From Thermoplasmata archaeon (GTDB taxonomy: Archaea > Thermoplasmatota > Thermoplasmata > RBG-16-68-12): a DNA stretch of 6,521 nt. The stretch lies in contig DUJI01000269.1 in assembly GCA_013329855.1 (NCBI GenBank), positions 1-6,521 of the forward strand, written 5' to 3'. The position numbers and the translations under genes are program-made. Below the pieces are notes generated by a model. It was given only the letters and a program-made list of their open reading frames with translations, was not told where the DNA came from and searched no databases. Within the stretch, counting starts at the first letter, position 1. Each line of letters opens with the position of its first letter. Positions 1 through 6,111 of this stretch are shown piece after piece.

Positions 1-183
1 CGTCGTCTTCCCCGAGCCCGACTCTCCGATGAGACCGAGGGCTTCGCCCTTCCGGACGTTGACGGAAACGCCGTCGACGGCGCGGATGGCCTCGCGGGGA
101 CGCCGCGCCAACACGTCTTGGACGGGACGCGTCAACGGGAAGTGCTTCGTGAGACCGCGGATCTCCACGAGAGCTTGGGTCAC
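1..183 (-). CDS. dppF: Peptide ABC transporter ATP-binding protein, DppF/OppF type (N-terminal part only)
   Basis: This is the first 61 codons of the second ATPase of a Dpp/Opp-type peptide importer; the rest lies beyond the left edge. Reading starts at GTG (183-181), overlapping the dppD stop as GTGA, with a purine-rich GGAGGTGG stretch 10-13 nt upstream. The protein opens with TQALVEIRGLTKHFP, has the linker typical of DppF/OppF, then AVDGVSVNVRKGEALGLIG and the Walker A motif GESGSGKTT at residues 53-61, exactly at the window edge. In this family DppD and DppF form the nucleotide-binding pair that hydrolyses ATP on the cytoplasmic face and drives the DppB/DppC channel. It is the last gene of the operon visible here and is presumably translationally coupled to dppD. 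The ABC assignment is certain; peptide as substrate follows from family and context, and nickel or oligosaccharide relatives cannot be excluded. Confidence 0.9.
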   Translation of the reverse strand, partial: MTQALVEIRGLTKHFPLTRPVQDVLARRPREAIRAVDGVSVNVRKGEALGLIGESGSGKTT

Positions 184-1316
184 GGGAGCGTCGCCACCTC
201 CTCGCTGAAGTAGCAGGCCGTGCGGTGGCCCGGGCTCCCCGAGACGGGCTCCAAGCGCGGACCGGGCGGCTCGCGGCACTCCGGTCGGGCGAGGGCACAC
301 CGCGGATGGAACGTGCACCCCGGCGGGAGGCGGGAGAGGTTGGGGACGGAGCCGGGCAGGGAGGGTAGCGGTCCGTCCCCCTTGTACTGCCGCGGGTTCG
401 CACGGAGCAGCGCCTTTGTGTAGGGGTGTCTTGGCTGGGTGTACACCTCGGCGACCGGGCCGAACTCGACCAGGTGGCCCGCATACATGACCCCCACGTC
501 GTCCGCCATCTCCGCGATTACGCCGAGGTCGTGGCTGATGAACAGAATCGAAGTTCGGATCTCCTCAATGAGCTCCTTCATCAAGGTGAGGACCTGCGCC
601 TGGATGGTGATGTCCAACGCGCTGGTGGGCTCGTCCGCGATCAGGAGGGACGGGCGCTCGCTGAGCGCCATCGCGATCATGATCCGCTGCCGCATGCCGC
701 CGGAGAGTTCGTGAGGATACAGGCCCAGGATGGTCTCCGGATCGTTGATCCGCACGAGGCGGAGGTATTCGAGGGCGTCGCCCCGCAGGGCCTGCCGGTC
801 CACGGCGGGCGCCAGCTTACGGCCCTCGGGCACCGAGGGAAGCACCGGCTTCGCGAGCACGTCGCCAGGCTTCGGGACCTTGCGCTTCGAGTAGTCGAAG
901 CCTTCCATGGCCGGTGCCAGGCCGGGAGACTTGCCGGTCTCCCGCAATCGTCGGATGCGGACGGCCTCGGCGAGCTGGTCGAAGACACGGAACGCGGGGT
1001 TCAGCGAGTTGATGGGCTCCTGGAAGATCATGCTGATCCCGGTCCCTCGGACCAAGGGCAGCTTCCACTTGGGGACTTTCAAGATGTCCATGCCGCGGAA
1101 GAGGATCTTCCCGGAAGGGATTCGCGCGGGCGGTTCGGGCAGGAGGCGAGGGATGGCATGGGCCAGCGTGCTCTTCCCGCACCCGGTCTCCCCCACGATC
1201 CCTACCACACGTCCCGGATCGATGCGGAAGGAGACCTCCTTGACCGCGTGGAACGTGCCCGCGCCGACCTCGTAGTCGATGCTGAGGTCCTCGACCACGA
1301 GGAGGGGTTCCGGCAT
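180..1316 (-). CDS. dppD: Peptide ABC transporter ATP-binding protein, DppD/OppD type
   Basis: Complete 378-residue ATPase of the importer. Visible motifs are Walker A GETGCGKST (42-50), Q-loop Q99 in MIFQEPINSLNP, signature LSGGMRQR (204-211), Walker B LLIADEP (224-230), D-loop SALD (232-235) and H-loop H262. After about residue 282 comes the oligopeptide-transporter C-terminal region (oligo_HPY), with HPYTKALL and four cysteines C334, C340, C347, C368 in the spacing C-x5-C-x6-C-x20-C. The same spacing occurs in E. coli DppD, and in a studied bacterial DppD these cysteines bind an iron-sulfur cluster. The protein is about 50 residues longer than usual DppD (about 320-330) because of a proline- and lysine-rich insertion near residues 124-178, between Q-loop and signature. 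ATG 1316 is chosen for its GGAGG 9 nt upstream, inside the end of dppC, 4 nt after the dppC stop. Peptide as substrate is inferred from family. Confidence 0.95.
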   Translation of the reverse strand: MPEPLLVVEDLSIDYEVGAGTFHAVKEVSFRIDPGRVVGIVGETGCGKSTLAHAIPRLLPEPPARIPSGKILFRGMDILKVPKWKLPLVRGTGISMIFQEPINSLNPAFRVFDQLAEAVRIRRLRETGKSPGLAPAMEGFDYSKRKVPKPGDVLAKPVLPSVPEGRKLAPAVDRQALRGDALEYLRLVRINDPETILGLYPHELSGGMRQRIMIAMALSERPSLLIADEPTSALDITIQAQVLTLMKELIEEIRTSILFISHDLGVIAEMADDVGVMYAGHLVEFGPVAEVYTQPRHPYTKALLRANPRQYKGDGPLPSLPGSVPNLSRLPPGCTFHPRCALARPECREPPGPRLEPVSGSPGHRTACYFSEEVATLP

Positions 1317-1320
1317 GGGT

Positions 1321-2379
1321 TTACGCCTCCGGCGCGGCGGGCGTCGCGGCTGCCGTCGTCGAGGCCTCGGCCTGGGCCAGGGCGCGCCGGCTTCGCGGAT
1401 CGAGAATGTCGCGGAGGCCGTCGCCGAGCAGGCTGAACGCCACGACGGTGATGAAGACCGCGAGTCCAGGGAAGATCACCATCCACGGGTAGATGAGCAG
1501 GTAGTCCCCGTACGCGGAGATCATGTTCCCCCATTCAGGAACGTCGGGAGGGACGCCGATGCCGATGTAGGATATCGTGGAGAAGACGACCAGGACCGTG
1601 CCGACGTCCATGGTTAAGTAGACCACGAGGGGCTCGAGGATATTCCGGAACACGTGGCGGAACAGGATCCGCCACTCGGAGACACCTGCGGCCCGTGCCG
1701 CGACGACGTAGGGCTGGTGCTTCACCGCGAGCACCTCCCCCCGCGTGAGCCGGATGTAATACGGCCACCAGGTGAGCAGGATGGCGAGGATGCAGGGCAC
1801 CGTCCCGCGGCCCAGGGTCGCCGCGATGGCGAGGGCGAGGACGAGGGACGGGAAGGCGAGGAACACGTCGGTCACGCGCATGATGGTCAGGGAGACCGCG
1901 GCCCCGACCGTGCCCGGGCGATCCCAGAACCCCGCGATGAGGCCGAGGCCCCCGCCCACTGCGAGGGAGAAGCCGGCAATCAGGAAGCCAATCGCCAGGT
2001 CGAGGGGCAGGGCCGCAAGGACGCGGGAGAACACGTCGCGTCCCGCGCGGTCCGTGCCGAACCAGTGTTCCACGGAGGGCGGCTGGGCGCAGAAGGTCCG
2101 GTTTCCCACGACGGGGCAGGGGAGGAGGTCGTTGGGCCCGTACGGCGTCATCTGGACGGGGTAGCCCAGGGCCGTCGTAATCGGGGGCACGACCGCGACC
2201 AGGAGGGCTGCGAGGGAGATGAGGACGACGAGGACGAAGCCGACCAGGGTGAGCGGGTTCGCCCGCATGACCTTATAGAAGCCGAGGCTGCCCGAGCGCA
2301 ACCAACGCCCGAACGCCTTCGCGCGGGCGATAGGTGTCGTGGAGGCTCCCGCCTTGACTGTCCGCCCCTGCGCGTCCAT
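1321..2379 (-). CDS. dppC: Peptide ABC transporter permease, DppC/OppC type
   Basis: Second membrane subunit of the importer, pairing with DppB to form the translocation channel. From ATG 2379 it has 352 residues. It shows an OppC N-terminal helix (about 41-64, after NPLTLVG), the hallmark HWFGTDRAGRDVFSRVL (105-121), and further hydrophobic segments near 128-151, 159-187, 193-210, 248-272 and 300-319. The EAA-like loop that docks on the ATPase is at 227-247 (AARAAGVSEWRILFRHVFRN). The first outer loop (about 65-104) is longer than usual and holds C88 and C97. The C-terminal tail is rich in alanine and threonine. ATG 2379 overlaps the dppB stop as TGATG and has GGAG 8 nt upstream, so I prefer it over the in-frame GTG at 2388 (355 residues), which lies within that Shine-Dalgarno. 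The family call is firm; the exact substrate is not visible. Confidence 0.94.
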   Translation of the reverse strand: MDAQGRTVKAGASTTPIARAKAFGRWLRSGSLGFYKVMRANPLTLVGFVLVVLISLAALLVAVVPPITTALGYPVQMTPYGPNDLLPCPVVGNRTFCAQPPSVEHWFGTDRAGRDVFSRVLAALPLDLAIGFLIAGFSLAVGGGLGLIAGFWDRPGTVGAAVSLTIMRVTDVFLAFPSLVLALAIAATLGRGTVPCILAILLTWWPYYIRLTRGEVLAVKHQPYVVAARAAGVSEWRILFRHVFRNILEPLVVYLTMDVGTVLVVFSTISYIGIGVPPDVPEWGNMISAYGDYLLIYPWMVIFPGLAVFITVVAFSLLGDGLRDILDPRSRRALAQAEASTTAAATPAAPEA

Positions 2380-3401
2380 CAACGCCACTCCACGCGTGGA
2401 TCCAGCACGCCGTAGACGAAGTCCGCGATGAGGTTCGCGACGACGACTCCGATGGCGAAGAAGATGACGGCCCCGATCGTGCCGTTGAAGTTGTACTTCG
2501 TGATCGCCTCGTAGGCGTAGCTTCCGAGTCCAGGCCAGAGGAAGATCTCCTCAATCACGACGAGGGTCGACAGGATGCCGCCCATGGTCGTCCCGATCAC
2601 GGTCACGGTCGAGATGAGCGAGTTGCGGAGCGCGTGCTTGTACAGCACGAAGAAGTCGGAGATGCCTTTCATCCGCGCGGTCTTCACGTAGTCCATGGGC
2701 AGGACCTCGAGCATGGAGCCGCGAGTCATCCGGGTCGCGATGCCCATGTTCACGAACGCGAGGGCCGAGGCGGGCAGGATGAGGTGAGCGATCGCGTCGA
2801 CGACGCCCGAGAAGTTCAGGGCGACCAGCGCGTCGAGGACGGACATGTGGAACGGCTGCGGGAAGGGCGGGACGGTGGACGTGAAGGCCCCGTTGCGGGG
2901 CAGGCCGAGCAGGGGGCCAACCGCGATGGAGAGCACGGCGGCGGCCAGGTACGTCGGCGTCGCCCATCCGCTCAGGTAGAAGGTGCGGACGATGTGGTCC
3001 AGCCACCGGCCGCTGTTGCTCGCGGCGATCACACCGAGCGGGATGCCGATGACGACCATCAGGACGAGGGCGGCGAGGACCAGTTCCAGCGTCTGCGGGA
3101 ACGCCGCGAGGATGGAAGGCAGCACGGGCACGCCGCGCGGACTCGCACCCCATTCCCCCACCACGAGCTTCCCGAGGTAGCTCGCATACTGGTTGAAGAT
3201 GGGCTTGTCCAGGTCGTTGTTCACGATGCACTGCTGGATGGTCGACTGGGTGGCCCGGGGACCGGACCACACGTTGCAGGGGTTCGGGACCGCGAGGTGG
3301 GTGAAGATGAACGTGATCGTCACGACGCCGAGGAGAACCGGCAGGAGCGTCAGGAGACGCTTACCGACGAAAACGATGAGGTCCCCCCGACTCCTCCCCA
3401 C
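2379..3401 (-). CDS. dppB: Peptide ABC transporter permease, DppB/OppB type
   Basis: First gene of the importer operon and partner permease of DppC. From GTG 3401 it has 340 residues: a short cytoplasmic N-terminus, first helix at about 9-36 (KRLLTLLPVLLGVVTITF), an outer loop with C42 and C58, and helices near 104-127, 140-166, 202-221, 262-284 and 308-330. The EAA-type coupling loop is at 237-262 (DYVKTARMKGISDFF), followed by the family motif VIEEIFLWPGLGSYAYEAI (282-300). An in-frame ATG at 3503 would add 34 polar residues with no counterpart in DppB proteins. It also lies only about 14 nt after the likely TATA element, so it would probably fall outside the transcript. GTG 3401 has GAGGAG 11 nt upstream and gives the expected N-terminus; GTG 3467 is another option. 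The family call is secure, the start less so. Confidence 0.92.
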   Translation of the reverse strand: MGRSRGDLIVFVGKRLLTLLPVLLGVVTITFIFTHLAVPNPCNVWSGPRATQSTIQQCIVNNDLDKPIFNQYASYLGKLVVGEWGASPRGVPVLPSILAAFPQTLELVLAALVLMVVIGIPLGVIAASNSGRWLDHIVRTFYLSGWATPTYLAAAVLSIAVGPLLGLPRNGAFTSTVPPFPQPFHMSVLDALVALNFSGVVDAIAHLILPASALAFVNMGIATRMTRGSMLEVLPMDYVKTARMKGISDFFVLYKHALRNSLISTVTVIGTTMGGILSTLVVIEEIFLWPGLGSYAYEAITKYNFNGTIGAVIFFAIGVVVANLIADFVYGVLDPRVEWR

Positions 3402-3510
3402 CCAGGATCCATCTCCTCGAGCATCACGGTCCTCTTCCGTCTGAGGGGTTCCGTGGAGCCCAGTCACCCCCAGGGGGCACCGAGTCGCTCGACCGCCCGG
3501 CATCCGCCCC

Positions 3511-3524
3511 GTGCGTCATAAAGC
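3511..3524 (-). promoter_or_regulatory. Putative archaeal TATA element for the dpp operon
   Basis: On the minus strand, GCTTTATGAC (around 3524-3515) is the most TATA-like stretch in the high-GC divergent region upstream of dppB. With the usual archaeal spacing of about 25 nt, transcription would begin near 3494, leaving a leader of about 90 nt before GTG 3401. This is inferred from base composition and position only; no operator could be identified. Confidence 0.35.
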
Positions 3525-3659
3525 TACTCGCGAACCCTCCTCCGAGGGGGCAGCACGGAGAAGCGCGGTTGGACCGCGCCCTCCCAACCCCGCGCGACCG
3601 TCCGTTGCGTGAGCGGGGGTCCGCAAAGCTCAAAGGCGGTCGGTTCCATGGCCGAACCG

Positions 3660-3664
3660 GGAGG
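3660..3664 (+). promoter_or_regulatory. Shine-Dalgarno site deciding the start of the PKD protein gene
   Basis: GGAGG lies 6 nt before ATG 3671. The codons after that ATG encode a classical signal peptide, whereas the in-frame upstream extension from 3569 is arginine- and proline-rich and looks non-coding. The site therefore fixes the start at 3671. Confidence 0.75.
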
Positions 3665-3670
3665 GACCGC

Positions 3671-4735
3671 ATGTCAGAGCGGAGCGCTGTGGCGCTGCTT
3701 TCCTCCGCATTGATTCTGGCGTCCTTCGTGGCGCTCGGGGTGCCTGCGGCAGGGAGTCACTGGTGCGCCCCGTCCTCCGTGACGCTGTCTCCCGGGTCCG
3801 GCTCTGCGGGGGCCAGTGCCCTCCTGGCCTACGAACTCCATAACGGGATTTCGGATACCCTAGAGGTGGACGACTTCTACGTGACCTACAGCTGGAACAG
3901 CACGACGAGCACCGACCTCGGGTCCGCGATCCTCTCGGGCTATGCATCCAAGACCTTCAGCGAGACCGTGGTCCTGCCTGCGGCCCCAGGACAGGCGTCC
4001 ATTCTCGTCGAGGTGCGGGGGTATGCAAGCCCCGATTACGCGTCGTCCCTGTGCACCTACGGGCCCATGGAATTCCTGATCCTCGCGTCCAGCGCCCCGT
4101 CGGTGCTTGCGACGGCTTCGCCCAGTCGAGGGGACCCCCCTCTCGCCGTCCATCTCAACGCCACCGCGTCCGGGGGCACGTCGCCCTACCGGGCGTTCAC
4201 GTGGAATCCCGGGGACGGCACGGCTTCGATCCTGGGTCAGAACGTCGTGCACACGTATCCGGTCTCCGGAATCTATCGCGCCCAAGTCGTCGTCACGGAC
4301 AGCGCATTCCGGACGGCCGCCGCGAACGTCACGGTGACCGTGCTTGGGTTCCTTGCCACGAACGCGTCCGCGAGCGCGTCGCAAGGTGCCGCGCCCATGC
4401 GCATCTCGTTCGGATCCACGACGGTGGGTGGGACGCCGCCGTATCGCTACGCGTGGGACTTCGGAGACGGGGGTTCGTCCACCGAGCCCACGACGGACCA
4501 CACCTATGCTGAACCGGGAGAGTACGACGTCATCCTCACGGTCCTGGACGCAGCGGGTCACTCCGCGACGAGCACGGTGCACGTGTCCGTCGTGCCGGGT
4601 CCGGCACCCCCCGGGGACCTGGGCACCTCGTTCTCCTGGCTCGCGGCGGGCATCGTGGTCGTTGCCGCGGTCGGCGGGGTGGCCGCGTTCCTCATCCCGC
4701 GCCGCAGGCGCACGCCGCCGCCACCCGCTCCCTGA
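3671..4735 (+). CDS. Secreted, membrane-anchored protein with two PKD domains
   Basis: A 354-residue surface protein. A signal peptide occupies about residues 1-29 (hydrophobic core VALLSSALILASFVALGV, then AAGS). An unrecognised domain of about 110 residues follows, rich in Ser/Thr/Gly/Tyr, with its only cysteines at C32 and C128. Two PKD (immunoglobulin-like beta-sandwich) domains come next: about 142-225 with WNPGDGT and HTY, and about 227-309 with the canonical WDFGDGG and HTY. A proline/glycine linker leads to one transmembrane helix (about 321-342) and a cytoplasmic RRRR plus polyproline tail. At least four N-glycosylation sequons (N76, N163, N219, N231) are on the outer part. PKD domains usually mediate protein or carbohydrate contact, so a cell-surface adhesion, envelope or ligand-presenting role is plausible. 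No catalytic motif is seen. It is divergent from the dpp operon; a functional link is possible but unproven. Confidence 0.9.
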   Translation: MSERSAVALLSSALILASFVALGVPAAGSHWCAPSSVTLSPGSGSAGASALLAYELHNGISDTLEVDDFYVTYSWNSTTSTDLGSAILSGYASKTFSETVVLPAAPGQASILVEVRGYASPDYASSLCTYGPMEFLILASSAPSVLATASPSRGDPPLAVHLNATASGGTSPYRAFTWNPGDGTASILGQNVVHTYPVSGIYRAQVVVTDSAFRTAAANVTVTVLGFLATNASASASQGAAPMRISFGSTTVGGTPPYRYAWDFGDGGSSTEPTTDHTYAEPGEYDVILTVLDAAGHSATSTVHVSVVPGPAPPGDLGTSFSWLAAGIVVVAAVGGVAAFLIPRRRRTPPPPAP

Positions 4736-4771
4736 GCGTCCCGTCCGCTCCTGGAGTCCGCCGAGGCTAAA

Positions 4772-4783
4772 GGCCTAAATAGA
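4772..4783 (+). promoter_or_regulatory. TATA-like promoter element for the rpo7 cluster
   Basis: GGCCTAAATAGA is an AT-rich island in GC-rich DNA, preceded by a purine-rich GAGGCTAAAG stretch that could be the BRE. Its centre is about 35 nt before ATG 4814, so transcription would start near 4804 with a leader of only about 10 nt. No Shine-Dalgarno precedes rpo7, in line with a short-leader or near-leaderless archaeal transcript. Confidence 0.6.
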
Positions 4784-4813
4784 TGGACCTATCTCGCCAC
4801 CCAGCCGATTCTC

Positions 4814-5398
4814 ATGTATCAACGGGTTCAGCGCGAGGACGTCGTCCGCATCCCGCCCGAGCGCCTGGGCGAGGGCATCGACACGGTGGCCAAGGAGCTC
4901 ACCCGGACGACGCTCGAGGGGAAGGTCGGGGCGGACAAGACCCTGACCCTGGTCGCGAGCAACATCGAAGCGGTCGGGGAGGGCCGGATCGTCCATGGGG
5001 ATGGCGCCGTGTACCAGCGCGTGAAGTACGACGCCCTCGTGTTCGCACCGCAGCTCCAGGAGGTCGTCGAGGGCACGGTCGTAGAGATCCTCAAGTTCGG
5101 CGCCTTCGTGCGCTTCGGCCCCCTGGACGGGCTCCTCCACATCTCCCAGGTCATGGACGACCGCGTGGACGTGGACGAAGAAGGGCAGCGGCTCATCGGG
5201 AAGGACACGAAGCGCGACCTGCGCGTGGGCGACCGCGTCCGCGTGCGGATCGTCGCGGTCTCCCTGAACGAGCGCGCGCCGCGGGAGTCCAAGATCGGAC
5301 TCACGATGCGGCAGCCCGCCCTCGGGAAGCTCGAGTGGATCGAGGAGGACCGCGCCCGCGCGGAGGGCCGGACCAAGAAGGGCAGGCGAGGAGGCTGA
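4814..5398 (+). CDS. rpo7: DNA-directed RNA polymerase subunit Rpo7 (RpoE1)
   Basis: Archaeal homologue of eukaryotic RPB7, 194 residues, close to the family length of about 190. It forms the polymerase stalk with Rpo4, helps open the promoter and contacts the emerging RNA. The N-terminal RNP-like half (about 1-80) starts MYQRVQREDVVRIPPERLG and includes GEGRIVHGDGAVYQRVKYDA. The C-terminal half is an S1/OB RNA-binding domain (about 82-168) with EGTVVEILKFGAFVRFGPLDG, GLLHISQVMDD and the closing KIGLTMRQPALG. A basic tail (KKGRRGG) ends the protein. The start has no Shine-Dalgarno but lies about 35 nt after a TATA-like box, which suits a short leader. spt4 follows after 4 nt, the usual archaeal arrangement. 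The call rests on clear family motifs plus context. Confidence 0.97.
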   Translation: MYQRVQREDVVRIPPERLGEGIDTVAKELTRTTLEGKVGADKTLTLVASNIEAVGEGRIVHGDGAVYQRVKYDALVFAPQLQEVVEGTVVEILKFGAFVRFGPLDGLLHISQVMDDRVDVDEEGQRLIGKDTKRDLRVGDRVRVRIVAVSLNERAPRESKIGLTMRQPALGKLEWIEEDRARAEGRTKKGRRGG

Positions 5399-5402
5399 AC
5401 CG

Positions 5403-5594
5403 TTGGTCGTCAAGATCCCCAAGGCGTGCAAGAACTGCTCCGCGATCACGGACGACGACAAGTGCCCGCTCTGCGGCAACGAGACCTCCAAGGACTGGCA
5501 GGGCTACGTGATCATCGTGGACCACCCGCGCTCGGAGATCGCGAAGAAGATGGGCATCCAGGTCAACGGGAAGTTCGCCCTCCGTGTTCGCTGA
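5403..5594 (+). CDS. spt4: Transcription elongation factor Spt4 (RpoE2)
   Basis: Small zinc-ribbon protein of 63 residues, the usual archaeal Spt4 size. It dimerises with Spt5/NusG to form the universally conserved processivity factor that bridges the RNA polymerase clamp. The zinc knuckles are C9-x2-C12 and C21-x2-C24 (ACKNCSAI and KCPLCGNE). The family region WQGYVIIVDHPRSEIAKKMGI follows in two pieces, WQGYVIIVDHP and RSEIAKKMGI, with a short hydrophobic end. The start is TTG at 5403, with GGAGG 8 nt upstream inside the end of rpo7; no ATG or GTG gives a complete zinc site. The end overlaps the next gene by 11 nt, implying cotranslation. It was historically annotated as polymerase subunit E''. 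Confidence 0.95.
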   Translation: MVVKIPKACKNCSAITDDDKCPLCGNETSKDWQGYVIIVDHPRSEIAKKMGIQVNGKFALRVR

Positions 5595-6105
5595 GTTCTC
5601 GGACACCGCACTGAAGCTCCCTGAATCCCTCCGCGAGAATCTGAAGTGGCCCTTGGGCCCCCTCGTCCACGGTCCGGACGTCATCCCGGCCCTCGGCGAC
5701 GCGAGCCCCGTGGTCACCGTGGGCGACTTCTGCACCCTGGACCGCATCGCGCGCGGCCGCACGCCGGACCTCTGCCTCGTGGACTTCAAGACGAAGCGGC
5801 AGGAGGACCCGGAACTCCGCGACGCGTTCGCGCGGATCCGGGCTCGTGTCATGCGCCTGAAGAACCCCGCGGCGACCATTGCCGCGGACGCCTGGAGCGT
5901 CCTGTCCGAAGCCTTTAAATCAGAGGAGCGGGTACGCGTCGAAGTCCAGGGAGAAGAGGACCTCTTGGCCCTGGTCTGCATCGCCCTCGCGCCCGAGACC
6001 GCCGCGGTCCTTTACGGGATGCCCGGTCAGGGGGTCGTCGTGGTGCGCGCGGACCGTGCCGCGAAGTCGCGGGTCCTGGACATCCTGAGACGCATGGAAC
6101 GGTAG
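5584..6105 (+). CDS. GTP-dependent dephospho-CoA kinase (DUF359 family)
   Basis: A 173-residue protein of the archaeal DUF359 family, shown in Thermococcus to phosphorylate dephospho-CoA with GTP, the last step of coenzyme A synthesis. It is unrelated to bacterial CoaE and distantly resembles thiamine pyrophosphokinases. Visible conserved blocks are the N-terminal LPESLRENLKWPLGPLV, VVTVGDFCTLD (43-53; G47, D48), LCLVDFKTKR (63-72; D67, K69), a central helical stretch with KNPAATI, then VEVQGEEDLLALV (119-131; E125, D126) and VLYGMPGQGVVVV (142-154). The acidic residues and lysine in these blocks are the likely metal and nucleotide ligands. The start is GTG 5584, overlapping spt4 by 11 nt; no other in-frame start fits before residue 24. 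A weak GGGAAG lies about 10 nt upstream. The location between spt4 and rps24e is the usual archaeal one. The family is clear; activity is inferred by homology. Confidence 0.92.
   Translation: MFAEFSDTALKLPESLRENLKWPLGPLVHGPDVIPALGDASPVVTVGDFCTLDRIARGRTPDLCLVDFKTKRQEDPELRDAFARIRARVMRLKNPAATIAADAWSVLSEAFKSEERVRVEVQGEEDLLALVCIALAPETAAVLYGMPGQGVVVVRADRAAKSRVLDILRRMER
5911..5921 (+). promoter_or_regulatory. Possible internal TATA box within the dephospho-CoA kinase gene
   Basis: CCTTTAAATC is the best match to an archaeal TATA box in the window. It is coded by TTT AAA within the kinase gene (residues 111-112), whereas nearby lysines mostly use AAG and phenylalanines TTC. Transcription would start near 5940, about 170 nt before rps24e. 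Sequence similarity is the only support, and it may be chance. Confidence 0.2.
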
Positions 6106-6111
6106 GATCCC

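Noticed and set aside
426..1436. Long open frame on the plus strand opposite dppD (336 codons)
   Set aside because: It is antisense to a gene with all ABC ATPase motifs. Its product is rich in Arg, Asp, Glu, His and Gly without domain character, as expected of a shadow frame in high-GC DNA.
1654..2415. Plus-strand open frame opposite dppC
   Set aside because: Its composition is dominated by Gly, Glu, Arg and Asp, with no family motif. The minus strand encodes a clear six-helix permease.
3467..3477. CCCCC-A-GGGGG palindrome in the dppB leader, considered as an operator or hairpin
   Set aside because: It has only five-base arms of G and C in very GC-rich DNA, with no second copy nearby, so chance is an adequate explanation.
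3402..3503. Upstream extension of dppB to ATG 3503
   Set aside because: The 34 added residues are polar and unlike any DppB N-terminus, and the ATG is too close to the putative TATA element to be in the transcript. GTG 3401 has a purine-rich ribosome-binding site.
2634..3521. Plus-strand open frame opposite dppB
   Set aside because: It is a shadow of the DppB permease, with His/Asp/Glu/Arg-rich low-complexity content and no ribosome-binding site or recognisable domain.
3569..3670. Upstream extension of the PKD gene
   Set aside because: The residues are Arg/Pro/Gly-rich and would bury the signal peptide. ATG 3671 has GGAGG at good spacing.
4775..5491. Minus-strand open frame opposite rpo7
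   Set aside because: It is antisense to a highly conserved polymerase subunit with clear S1-domain motifs, and has no independent coding evidence.
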